From: Pseudeuparius sepicola
Lineage: Eukaryota > Arthropoda > Insecta > Coleoptera > Anthribidae
DNA: 64,000 nt
Direction: 5' to 3'
Assembly: GCA_963920635.1 (NCBI GenBank)
Contig: OY987306.1
Coordinates: 10,992,001-11,056,000 of the forward strand
Shown here: positions 51,209 to 61,156 of the stretch, piece by piece
Layout: every line of letters begins with the position of its first letter
Position numbering within the stretch: the first letter of the stretch is position 1
Position numbers and translations under genes: made by a program
The notes under the pieces: model-generated
Told to the model about the DNA's origin: nothing
Seen by the model: the letters and a program-made list of their open reading frames with translations, nothing else
The model's database searches: none

Positions 51209-51770
51209 CACTGACCGGCAAAAAAAAACAACCACTAAAAATTAGTCCAAATTTCAAAGTTGGAATTCTCGCGAACTGCTCATCCGATTTTGATGATTTT
51301 TTTTTTAAATTGTAGGTTAATTCTTCAGTTACGAATGCTATGTCAGAAATTTTTATTCGGAATTTAATTTAAGCATATATACAGGGCGCAACAGTGTGAC
51401 GATTTTTTTCCCCGAAACTTGCAACACCCTGTGGGGCGCAGCCGCAACAGTATATAGGCATATAGGCGAAAACGCATGTCAGTTTTTCAACGGTTGTCAA
51501 AGCAGTGAAAGGAGATCAACATTTTGTTTTTCGAATCACCGTTCTTGTCGGAGATATACTGTTTTGAAAGGAACGCCTCGGAAAAAGGCTTTGCAGGCAG
51601 AAAATTCTACGTGTAAATAATCAAGGCGGCATATAGGCGAAAACGCATGTCAGTTTTTCAACGGTTGTCAAAGCAGTGAAAGGAGATCAAATAAGCATTA
51701 AAACGTAAGTTTAATCTGAAAACTAACAAAAACATGAACATTTAAAGAAACGATTAAAATAATTAATGGG

Positions 51771-51845
51771 CTAATAACTACCTCGCTTCAAAATGGCTTC
51801 ATTCAGTCGACGTGGCATCGAGTCGCTCAAGTTTGTTACAAATTC
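51771..51845 (-). pseudogene. Tc1-like transposase C-terminal relic
   Basis: The minus strand reads FVTNLSDSMPRRLNEAILKR followed by GSY and a TAG stop. The form SMPRRLxEAI..KG.. is the conserved last block of Tc1-family transposases. Only the extreme C terminus survives, so the inner element is a deletion derivative of a Tc1-like transposon. Confidence 0.7.
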
Positions 51846-51873
51846 TTTTTTTTTTTCGTTTTAATGCTTATTT

Positions 51874-52054
51874 CGTTGACTGATATATTATTAAAGACTA
51901 CTCACGGCTGTCACGTCTGACACATTTTTGGCTCACCATGCGCTTTCCGGAGATAAAATACAATGCAGAATAAATTGTTAGCCATCAGAGCCATCTGTTT
52001 TCCAGGACATAAAACTATAGCCATGAGAAGTCTTCATAAATACGTCAGTCAACG
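51874..52054. mobile_element. MITE family 2, copy 1 (7-bp target duplication)
   Basis: 181 bp, ends CGTTGACTGA and TCAGTCAACG, flanked by CTTATTT (51,867-51,873 and 52,055-52,061). The opposite arm of its host element preserves the uninserted site: near 51,690-51,710 the complement reads TTTTAATGCTTATTTGATC with a single CTTATTT. The insertion boundaries are therefore known without outside data. Related copies lie at 60,680-60,860 and 60,868-61,030. No coding capacity. Confidence 0.93.
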
Positions 52055-52817
52055 CTTATTTGATCTCTTTTCACTGCTTTGACAACCGTTGAAAAACTGA
52101 CATGCATTTTCGCCTATGCCGCCTTGATTATTTACACGTAGAATTTTCTGCCTGCGCAAAGCCCTTTTCCGAGGCGTTCGTTTCAAAACAGTATATATCC
52201 GACAAGAACGGCGATAATGTCGTGATTCAAAAAACAAAATGTTCACAAAAAATGAGGCTATAGTGTGGTTCCACTTGTCAACAGCTACTGTTGCGGCTGC
52301 GCTCCACATAGGGTGTTGCAAGTTTCGGGGGGAAAAAAATCGGCCCACTGTTGCGCCCTGTATACGCTTAAATTAAATTCCGAATAAAAATTTCTGACAT
52401 AGCATTCGTAACGGAAAAATTAATCTACAATTTAAAAAAAATCAACAAAATCGAATGAGCGGTTCTCGAGAAATCCAACTTTGAAATTGGGGCTAATTTT
52501 TAGTGGCCGGTTTTTTTTTGCGGTCAGTGTAATTTAAGATAAAGTTTGCGTCTGAAAATGACTGTTTATTGAATTATTAATGATTTCCCTATTTATTTTC
52601 TGCTTTCAATCAAGAAATTTTACCACAGGGGTAATTTACAGATGCTCCCCTACCTTCGTTTATCAATCTATCATTCTTGATCATAATATAGTTTGATGGT
52701 ACTTTTGACTATTATTAGACGCAGACAATCACAGTGCTTCATCGGCAACTAAATTACAAACATAGTTAACAGTGCCTCGAACACGCCAGTCTATCAAGAT
52801 ATGTATCGTCGGGTGCT

Positions 52818-53060
52818 AGAATTCAATTAAACCGATAACATTATTCGAAATAATATTGTCGACATCGTCGCGTAACGAGATATCTGAAGAAAATTTAATA
52901 ATTATGTTGCAGACGCCAGCCAGAAATGCATTTGAATGAAGTTTCAATTAAATGTAATTTCAGTTGTCCTAGAATGTTTAACCTGACGCCTGAACAAATA
53001 GAACCCCATTTGCAAGTTAAATCGTTTTCGTTACTGCATGGTATTTTGCATTTATAATTA
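52818..53060 (+). repeat. Diverged repeat, partner of 50,628-50,890
   Basis: Shares AATTCAATTAAACCGATA, AATGCATTTGA, GAAGTTTCAATTAAA and a TTTGCATTTA..ATTATTG end in the same order and orientation. Substitutions and small indels are frequent. May be a 5' part of the LINE that follows, or an older duplicated element. Confidence 0.5.
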
Positions 53061-53335
53061 TTGTTGGTAGCGGCTTTTCTCCAACTTGGTCAAATTGCAG
53101 TTTCGTCCGTCTATATGTTGTTTTGAATACATGCAACAAAAAGGTATATTAGTTATTACTGCAAAATATTTTACAACAGCACGTGCGGGGTGCGTTGTGG
53201 TTTGTATCCGAAACCTTCGCTTACTCTCGGATTTTGTTCTAAACTTTTGAAGCGCTGAGTATTGTTTTTGTCGATTGAAACGGGTCAGGACATACTGCAC
53301 GGCGGACCAGTCCTTATATTAACGAATGTGATATT

Positions 53336-53665
53336 ATGGCTGATGAATGGGGAACACTTTTGAGAGGTATCAAAGAAGACGTTCTAAAAAAAGATTGAAG
53401 ATCTGCATCAGCGCGTCAACGTATTCGAGCAGGAAACTTGCTTCTAAAATCAAAAATAGAACACCTGTAGAAAGCTCTTTGAAGAAAAATAATATTTTGA
53501 ATTTTGGTCTACAGGAAGATTCTGCAAAATCTGTGTGTGAAAGAACTTGTAGAGGTACCTACACATTTTTACAACCGATCTTAACAATGTGGGAAACTCA
53601 CAAAACACAGTCAAAGTAGAGTTCATAATATCATACCTTAAAAAATTAAACTGAAAAGAAGACAG
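53336..53665 (+). pseudogene. LINE ORF1-like relic
   Basis: From ATG 53,336 the frame reads MADEWGTLLRGIKEDVLKKD and stops. Continuing in neighbouring frames gives a charged helical stretch and SSLKKNNILNFGLQEDSA, matching the RKNNxxIFGLxE block of insect LINE ORF1-type proteins, and then VKVEFIISYLKK. At least one stop and one frameshift. It lies upstream, and on the same strand, of the endonuclease/RT relic at 55,635. The two belong to one element split by the insertion at 53,897-55,428. Confidence 0.6.
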
Positions 53666-53896
53666 ATGGGGTAACTACCATCAGACAGAAAACCTCAACA
53701 AATAAAATTAAACCAAACCATGAACCTTTCACATGACTAGCAGCAGTTAGATACCTACTTAATGGTCAAGGAGAAATATGTGATAGTTTTTAATCCTATT
53801 CATTTTATTTCATTTTAATCTATTTGATTTAAATTTAAATTCTACCAGATGAACAATTTATTGCTGACACTATCTACTCCGATGATTCATCATATA

Positions 53897-55428
53897 CAGG
53901 GTGACCGTATTTCGAGTCTTTGCATGGGGATCTTGGTTATCTTAAGAGATACGAGGTCGGTTAAATTGGGGCAAAGTTGCGGAATTTGATGCGGTGTAAC
54001 ATGGTAAAAAAAATTTTTGGCTGACCTTTCTCGTTTTGAAAATAGGTAATGCAAAAAACAGAAAATTGTCGTTTTCGTTTTTATTGTTTTAAACGAAAAC
54101 GAATGGCGCTGGACATTTCTATGTTAATTATTATTAAGGCACTTTTTTACAAGGAATCTAAATATGATCTCGCATTTTTTTCTCGCCTTCTTGGACAAAG
54201 ATATGACGATCAACTTTTATTTTTCTTATGGGCGCCATCTTGGATTTGTGCATTTTTGAAAACAGGATTTTTTCTGGTTATAATGATATGTTACACATTA
54301 TGCTTTACTTTGTTTTTCTTGCCGTAATATCAAATTAATCGTTTTTGCATAGAGTGCCTTGGAAACGTACGCACCATAATGTTTGACGTTTTTGCATAGA
54401 GTGCCTTGGAAACGTAAGCCGTATAATGTTTGACATTTCTGCATAGAATACCTTGTAAACATAAGCCCCATATCGTTTGATAGTTTAGTACAATTTTAAA
54501 TGTCACGGATACTTTATTTTACTGAAAAAAATGTCATTTTCACACGAAGAAAAGCGTGACATGATTCAAGTGTATTATTCCTCAAATATAAATGACGTCG
54601 AAGGGATATTGGAAGAGTTAAAGAAGCGTGCTGCATTGTGCCTTGAGGAACCAGGAGGACAAATTGAACATTTATTGTAAAATAGGATTGTCTACTCGTC
54701 TAGGTTTTTGTTGTTCTGTGTGTTTCCAGTTTGACTCTTTTAGTGTTCATGTGTGCAAATGGCGAATAAATAGCAAGGTCTCAGATCATACTCTTGTCCT
54801 CGCCGTACGTTTATTATTTATTTAATCAATGAATTTAACATTAACTGAATTTTTACTGAACCGTTAAACAATATTCCAAAGCACACTTCGCAACAATGGG
54901 TAACTAGGCTTATGTTTCCAAGGCACTCTATGCAAAAACGTCAAACATTATGGGGCTTACATTTCCAAGGCACTCTATGGAAAAATGATTAATTTGATAT
55001 TACGGCAAGAAAAACAAAGTAAAGCATAATGTGTTACATATCATTTTACCCAGAAAAAATCCTCTTTTCAAAAATGCATAAATCCAATATAGCGCCCATA
55101 AGAAAAATAAAAGTTGATCGTAGTATTTTGGTCCAGGGAGGAGAGAAAAAAAATGCCAGATGATATTTAGATTCCTTGTAAAGAAAGTGCCTTAATAATG
55201 TTTAACTTAGAAATGTCCAGCGCCATTCGTTTTAGTGTAAAAAAATAAAAACGAAAACGACAATATTTAGTTTTTTTGCATTATTTTCAAAATGAGAAGG
55301 ACCAGCCAAAATTTTTTTTACCATGTTACTCGGCATCAAATTCCGCAACTTTGCCTCAATTTAACCGACCTTTTATCTCTTGTGATAACCAAGATCCCCA
55401 TGCAAAGACTCGAAATACGGTCACCCAG
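53897..55428. mobile_element. Mariner-like fold-back element, arms about 500 bp
   Basis: 1,532 bp with ends CAGGGTGACCG and CGGTCACCCAG and TA on both sides. Left arm to about 54,425 and right arm from about 54,905 are complementary at high identity, and both contain a tandem subrepeat with GCATAGAGTGCCTTGGAAAC (three copies left, two right). The unique centre encodes an N-terminal DNA-binding fragment of a transposase (54,531-54,680). The family also left a terminus at 8,630-8,860. It is inserted within a LINE. Confidence 0.85.
54531..54680 (+). pseudogene. Transposase N-terminal HTH fragment
   Basis: ATG-initiated frame of 49 codons beginning MSFSHEEKRDMIQVYYSS and ending at TAA. The pattern FSxEEKxDMIxVY is the start of the helix-turn-helix region common in insect mariner-like transposases and related DUF4817 proteins. 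Only this first helix region remains; the catalytic domain is gone. It could in principle make a short DNA-binding peptide, but no evidence of use is visible. Confidence 0.6.
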
Positions 55429-55634
55429 TACACACAGTAAAAAAATTGGCAATTTCAAATTGTACCAAAACGAAAGTGGTTAATTTAACCAGAATCCGTG
55501 TGGACTTAATGTGACTACTTTCATTGTTTTAATTTTACCAAATTTTATTACTCTGTATTATAGAAGATTGATCCATTCATTCAGAGTAAAATGGATAATG
55601 GACATACTTACAGAATTATCCCAAATCCAGGATG

Positions 55635-57300
55635 ATGCCAAACAACAACAAAGTTAAATCACTGCACTTAAATATCCGCAGTCTCCAAATCATTTTCATG
55701 ATTTCGCCCTAATGTTAAGTCAATTGAACTTCGATTTTGGTATTTTGGTTCTCACTCAAACTTTCAAAATTTCGGCCAAATAATTTTTGTATTCCGGGAT
55801 ATAATATCGTTAGAAATAGGGTCACTCAATTCCATGATGACACTGTCATAGGTATATATCAAATCATATTTAGATTATAACTCTAAATTAATTGGTCTTG
55901 GAGAAACGAAAGAGAATGAGTTAAACCTTCCTAAACTCCTTGTACTTACAGATCTCCAAGAACCAATTCTCGAACTTGTAACGGCAATATTAATTTGAAC
56001 ATATTGGACGTTAACGATCAAGACGTGGAAAAGTATAACGCTATACTTCAAACATTTGACTTTGTGCCTTATGTGAACCAAGTAACTAGACGGTCAAAAA
56101 TAATTCTACAAACACTACTGAAATTAAATCTTTTATTTATATTCATGATCTTACTGACTACAATCCTATTGCACTACTAATAAGCATAAAATATAAGAAT
56201 AAGTGACTCACTAACGTATATGAAACAGTTTGTTACCTACAAAAAACTGAGACTTGAATTAATCCCTCAAACCTTTCAAAGCATCTGAAGTAGATTGCAG
56301 AAGATCTGAAACGCTTAAAGAGGTTTCTATAGTAATTATCGACCCATATCTCATTTACCCAAAATTATTGAAAAACTTTTAAAGTGTGGTATTACTAAAT
56401 TTCTAGACAAATACGGGGTCATCTCAGAACATCAATACGGCTTTAGAAAGGACCGATCGACGGAAGATGCCTTTTAACATCCAACATACACGAGGCTGTT
56501 AATAAGAAACGGCAGGCAATGTAAATTTTCGTGGATCTGTCTAAGGCCCTCGACACCGGTAGCAACCGAGGTGTGCTTACGAAACTATGCAAATATGGCC
56601 TACTATGCAAATATGGCCTAAGGGGAAACATATAAATTTACTAAAGAGTTACCAGACAGACCGACCGACAGCAACAGGTTGTTCTTGGTGTATGTCTCAG
56701 CGATGTGAGAGCGGTTACCTTTGGGGGTTCCTCCGGGAACAATTTTGAGGCCGCTGCTGTTTACCCTTTATATAAATAGCTTGTTGAATGGGGCCATTCT
56801 CAGTTTCGGTAAAGGCGCCATTGTATATTATCAAGGCACCAGTTGGTCGGGTTTAAAACACAAGGCTGAGATGGATTTTCTCATTATACATCTGTTTTAC
56901 ATCTACTGAAAATAACTTGCCACATAATATATGGGAAATCTTAAAGTAGGAGGTAGCGTAGGCTGAATCTGTCACGGACTTAGTCATAACAACTATTGAT
57001 AGCCAACTGAGGTGGCGCGTGGAGAAGTTGGTGAGAAAAGTTAGGGGCTTGATTGGACGGTTTAGATACCTGAGGCGATTTTTGAGCGAGACTCAATTTT
57101 TCCTTGGTTTGAGTCGCAACTAACATATGGCATCTTAGGGTAATCAGAAAATTATGATTAACATCCAAATGAATAAAATCACCATCAAATAGATCCTCTA
57201 TACTAGAAATAAAGACAGTAAAGCTAAAGTACCTATGCAAAATGCTCCACTTACCTTAGTCCAAACCTCCATAATACTCTAGCCTGTGGATCTTAAAAAT
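55635..57300 (+). pseudogene. LINE ORF2 (endonuclease + reverse transcriptase) relic
   Basis: Starts MPNNNKVKSLHLNIRSLQ, the N terminus of an APE-type endonuclease, then LMLSQLNFDFGILVLTQTF. NINLNILDVNDQDVEKYNAI follows at about 55,995. The reverse transcriptase begins YRPISHLPKIIEKLL (about 56,343), followed by QYGFRKDRSTEDAF and GVPPGTILRPLLFTLYINSL (about 56,730). A C-terminal RFRYLRRFLSETQF segment is at about 57,057. Many stops and frameshifts, and an exact 18-bp tandem duplication at 56,585-56,620. At the catalytic site, where this group has FADD, the sequence reads SFGKGAIVYY, so both aspartates are lost. It belongs to the Jockey/CR1-like group by motif style; the exact clade is uncertain. 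Confidence 0.87.
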
Positions 57301-57569
57301 ATAGTATATAATAATTTTAATACCTATGTATATGAACTTGGCATTGTCATATAATACAAAAAATACATAATATGAATATTATTTGTTTTATTCTTATCAT
57401 GTGTTAATAGTATATTCCCCGGATATGGCATTACCCTTTATTTTGGACCATATGTCCAAAATGTGACTTTCATCCCGATCGTACAACCTATTATTGTAAT
57501 TATCATCATAATTATCCTCACGTAGAATGTGAGCAAATATGGGATTTTCTGCGACAAGAATAATTTATA

Positions 57570-57915
57570 CAGGGTTATTGGTAATTCTACACATTCCTTT
57601 GGAGATGTGAGGAGGTAAGGAGTAAAATTAATCCTAATATGCATTATGCAAAACTGATATTTCAATTTTTCTTAGTATACAAAAAAATCTACAGAAATTT
57701 TTTAAACTTTTCAACTGGATTATTTGCCCGACACCATTGGAATGAAGAAAGTCCGGAAACATTTAGATCATAGGAAAATTGTAAATAAAAAGTTGTCAAA
57801 AATATTATAAAAATTAAAAATTGAGTTTTGCATAATGCATATAGGATTAAATTTACTCCTTACCTACTCCCCTATCACATCTCCAAGGGAATGTATCGAA
57901 TTACCAATAACCCCG
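57570..57915. mobile_element. TA-flanked fold-back MITE, 346 bp
   Basis: Ends CAGGGTTATTGGTAATTC and its near inverse GAATTACCAATAACCCCG, with TA on each side. Arms extend about 110 bp (through TTTTGCATAATGCAT, mirrored). The centre is AT-rich and non-coding. Open frames on both strands here mirror each other and are not genes. Confidence 0.8.
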
Positions 57916-58442
57916 TATAAAAAAATCGTGAGGATTACCTGTGAGAGCCATGATTATAGATTAGAACCCTGCATATGGAGAGGAGAAAATTCTAGAACTT
58001 ATTTCGGAAAGAAAAAGTAATCCTTAGGTACTGGAATACGTTAGAAAAGAGCGTTTCTGGTTTGTCATAAATTCTTAAAAAACATGTGTTCTATTTTACA
58101 TAATGCCCTGCTGGAAACAAACTGTGTGTCGACAAACATAAAATGTTTTAAAGTACTTTGAATATCCACAATGTTTTCCGAATATGTATACAAAATCAAC
58201 CCAAACAACTTCAAGAGCAACTGTGTGAAAGTCGAAAAGTTAAAGCTTTTCAGACTCTTACCAGCTTTATATATATATATATTATTACGGAGGGTAGAAG
58301 AAACTTCGTCAGAGACTCTTTACATCCAGTGTCTGTCCTTGATAATCGAACAGACTGCCTGCTCTTAGTTGACGTAACGACTTGGAATTAACTAACCGCC
58401 ATTTTATCACGGGGTTAAGTTCGTGAATGTTTGTTTCATTTA
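57916..58442. other. No gene identified
   Basis: Overlapping plus-strand frames at 58,158-58,391 show no motif. A short TATATATATATATAT run lies near 58,268. Confidence 0.4.
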
Positions 58443-58720
58443 GGTTGGTCCCTTTTAATTACACGTCTCGGATAAATACGGCCTGGAATTACACGTGTTT
58501 CAAGCTATTTGATAATCATCAGTAGGGTGTAACATCAACCAAATCAAAAAGAAAGCCTTCATTTGGAAAGCAACAAATGGAAGTCCAGGCAGGAGCCAAC
58601 AGCACATTTGCAGTTTCAGTCAACACATACCTACCCTAGATTTGGGGCTTGTACTACTAACGTCGCCACATCTTACATCCTTATTATTGTTATCATATCT
58701 TGGGTTATAGAGATTTCCAC
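58443..58720 (+). repeat. Dispersed repeat family X, copy 2
   Basis: Carries TCGGATAAATACGGCCTGGA at its left, then ATCATCAGTAGGGTGTAAC, then the TTTGGAAAGCAACAAATGG and CAGGCAGGAGCCAACAGC core, ending near TTATAGAGATTTCCA. Same order as the copy at 59,745. Confidence 0.8.
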
Positions 58721-59009
58721 GTAAAAACTGAATTGAAAAGAAGTCTCTTAAATACATATTTTATATTTTATATCCTGCTGAGTGCGCCAATTACGAAACG
58801 AGACCACGTTAATTGCTATTTAAAAACAGATAACAATTTTATTGAGACACAACTGTACAAAGTGATTTACCCATTGAGCGGACAAAATAATATTCCTTCT
58901 ACGTGTCCCTTGTTTCTGGAAATATTTCGGGGATAGGTAATCATTTCTACAGGGCTTTCATCTGAAAACCAATCATATTAAATATATTCCAAACAAAAAT
59001 AACTAAATA

Positions 59010-59093
59010 CAGGGTATTTCGAGGGATATCCACATAACCTCCGGCTATTATAGCTAGATTATTTTATGGCAAATAAAGTCATATAAACATGGT
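59010..59093 (+). mobile_element. Left end of a CAGGGT-type element, split by a MITE
   Basis: ATACAGGGTATTTCGAGGG resembles the terminal type of the TA-flanked elements. The MITE at 59,094 is inserted 84 bp in, and host sequence resumes after the duplication at 59,357. No right end was found. Confidence 0.35.
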
Positions 59094-59356
59094 CACAGAA
59101 TAAATAGCTTCACAACAGAAGTGTCCATAAAGACATGTGTCAAAAGGATGCTCGCTTTGACGCGAAATATCTTCTAAAGGGATAAACATTGTGCATTTTA
59201 TTTGATTTTACATTAATCCACATTGCAAAGAGATTGTATTAGGACCAAATTTATGTATAAGTTATTGGTTACTTTTCTGTAAATTGAAATGGAGGCTCGC
59301 TTATTTCTGACACATGTCTTTATGGACGCTTCTGGTATGAAGCTATTTATTCTGTG
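59094..59356. mobile_element. MITE family 1, copy 2 (7-bp target duplication)
   Basis: 263 bp with ends CACAGAATAAATAGCTTC and its inverse, flanked by ACATGGT (59,087-59,093 and 59,357-59,363). Same structure as 1918-2179, including the AATGGAGGCTCGCTTATTT block near the right end. Terminal repeats about 49 bp at roughly 90 percent. Confidence 0.92.
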
Positions 59357-59744
59357 ACATGGTGTGTCCTAGTCCTTAAATGCTTTCTTTTTAAAATTAT
59401 ACGTCTTAACGTTCTTCTTAAATAAGACGTTTATTCTTGTCTTTCATGTGGATGAATATTTTCTATTTAAAAACTGCAACACCTTTAATTTTGAAAACAA
59501 AGCATCAGTTTTTGTCACAAAATAATCGGAAACGTAAAAATGGTTTCCTACCCGGTAGAGGAGAGATGGACCATCTGGGGTTAGGAGAGTAGAATTTACA
59601 CAATTCACGAATAATATTGTTTGGGAGTCAATTAGTTTGGCTAACAGGTTATCTCTTTTCACCACACGACGAAAGATCACTTTCATTATAACCTACACAA
59701 AAATTCAATTGGACACTGGACCACCTAAAACCCACAATCAAGTC

Positions 59745-60000
59745 GTGTTTGTTTCAATTACAGGTCTCGGATAAATACGGCCTGGAATTGAAAAGCGCAT
59801 AGAAGATCTGGAAAATTAAAACAAATAATTGCAATCTGAAGCTTTTGGTTCATGCTATTTGGTAATCATCAGTAACTACGGTGTAACATCAACCAAATCA
59901 AAAAGATAGCCTTCATTTGGGAAGCAACAAATGGAGGTCAAGACAGGAGCCAACAGCACATTTGCAGCTTCAGTCAACACATCTCCAAGATTTGGGACTT
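59745..60000 (+). repeat. Dispersed repeat family X, copy 3
   Basis: Same modules as 58,443-58,720, but with about 60 bp extra between the TACGGCCTGGAATTG block and the TTTGGTAATCATCAGTAAC block. Confidence 0.8.
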
Positions 60001-60672
60001 GTTACCACATAGTCAAAAGATATCATTTTTAACAAATGAGGCAATCCTGTCTAGACACTTTCTTTTCCTGTCTGGAATCTTTATACTGGATCAATTGGGA
60101 GCAACTACCTCGGTGAATATACTTTACCTTGAAAAATCAACAAGAGAAAACACGCTGCTCTTATCGAATAAATTCTCGGATGCCTGGAAGGCTCGTGAAA
60201 ATAAAAGTTTAACTTCCAACCAAATAACAACGAAAATCCATGTCCATTTTATTGAAAGACATCGCACTTAAAGGTATTTGATGCCGCCGTCTGATTTGTG
60301 CCATTATTGCACCTCAGAACCGGATAGTTCAAAGCCGGGCAAGTATAAAAGCGTTCTCAAACTTTTCCCGAATAGAAATTCGAAGCGGGTGGAAATACGG
60401 CCAGCAGGAGAAAGCAATTAGAATAAAAAGTTTTTTACGAAACAGTTCGAAAATACGAAGGCGTTGAATTACCTTTCAGGATAGTTTACACCTACATAAT
60501 ACTTCGTAACTTATACGAGATTCTCTAAATATCACATGCGCATTTGAAGATATAAGATTTCACTGTGTTTCAGGCAAGCACGAGATTTAACTTAAAGCAG
60601 AAACCGATATACAGCGTATTTCGTAACTGAATGTCAATATTTAAGGGGATTAATCTGTGCATGATTTTAAGG
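60001..60672. other. No gene identified
   Basis: A plus-strand frame at 59,999-60,271 (90 codons) shows no recognisable domain and no splice context. Considered chance. Confidence 0.35.
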
Positions 60673-60679
60673 CAAAAAG

Positions 60680-60860
60680 CGTTGACTGACCTATTTAGAA
60701 AGACTTCTCACGGCTATAGTTTTATGTCCTGGAAAACAAATGGCTCTGATGGCTAACAATGTATTCTGCATTGTATTTTATCTCCGGAAAGCGCATGGTG
60801 AGCCAAAAATGTGTCAGACGTGACAGACGTGAGCAGTCCTTAATGATATATCAGTCAACG
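60680..60860. mobile_element. MITE family 2, copy 2 (tandem pair, left)
   Basis: 181 bp with CGTTGACTGA..CAGTCAACG ends and about 35-bp terminal repeats. Left flank is CAAAAAG (60,673-60,679). The next CAAAAAG (60,861-60,867) is shared with the following copy. The interior matches the copy at 51,874 in inverse orientation (TTGGCTCACC and TCTCCGGAAAGCG). Confidence 0.92.
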
Positions 60861-60867
60861 CAAAAAG

Positions 60868-61030
60868 CGTTGACTGACGTATTTATAAAGACTTCTCACG
60901 GCTATAGCTTTATATCCTAGAAAATAGATGGATCTGATGGCTAACAATGTGTTCTGCATTGTATTTGATCTCCGGAAAGCGAGTGGTGAGCCAAAAATGC
61001 GTCAGACGTGACAGCCGTGAGCAGTCAACG
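60868..61030. mobile_element. MITE family 2, copy 3 (tandem pair, right)
   Basis: 163 bp, same family and orientation as its neighbour, slightly shorter near its right end. Ends at CAGTCAACG followed by CAAAAAG (61,031-61,037). The series CAAAAAG-MITE-CAAAAAG-MITE-CAAAAAG indicates either insertion of a second copy into the duplicated target or unequal exchange between flanking repeats. Confidence 0.92.
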
Positions 61031-61103
61031 CAAAAAGTTAATATAAACGTCAGTAACGTCAATAACTTCGAAGCTACATCAGATGAATTTGAGTTTCTTC
61101 CTA

Positions 61104-61156
61104 CGTCAGCGAAACTTCTCGTTCCATTTTTATCCTTTCGAGAAGTTTCGCTGACG
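61104..61156. repeat. Perfect hairpin with 18-bp arms
   Basis: CGTCAGCGAAACTTCTCG at 61,104-61,121 and its exact complement at 61,139-61,156, with a 17-nt loop. No U-tract follows on either strand that would make it terminator-like. Probably part of an inverted-repeat element. Confidence 0.9.

Larger units (their letters stand above)
51382..52360 (-). mobile_element. Inner TA-flanked element with long arms
   Basis: Begins CAGGGCGCAACAGTG and ends CACTGTTGCGCCCTG, with TATA on both sides. It sits at the centre of the outer element. The arms (about 330-450 bp) share blocks such as CGTAGAATTTTCTGCCTG and CAACCGTTGAAAAACTG in mirrored order. The left arm carries one block twice (about 51,461-51,516 and 51,630-51,689). 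The unique centre holds a Tc1-type transposase tail. Confidence 0.75.
51209..52529. mobile_element. Outer TA-flanked inverted-repeat element
   Basis: Termini CACTGACCGGCAAAA and its inverse TTTTGCGGTCAGTG, flanked by TA (51,207-51,208 and 52,530-52,531). The outer arms are about 170 bp and meet in an AATTTAATTTAAGC palindromic centre, which is interrupted by a second element (51,382-52,360). TA duplication and inverted termini suggest a Tc1/mariner-type non-autonomous element. Confidence 0.8.

Noticed and set aside
57438..58020. Opposed frames sharing LLTSPKECVELPIT-like peptide
   Set aside because: They are the two arms of the fold-back MITE at 57,570-57,915.
58515..59890. Hammerhead-like CTGATGA on the minus strand of repeat family X
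   Set aside because: The motif is present, but the required GAAA core and pairing stems do not follow.
59999..60271. 90-codon plus-strand frame as a gene
   Set aside because: No motif, no splice or promoter context, and surrounded by repeats.
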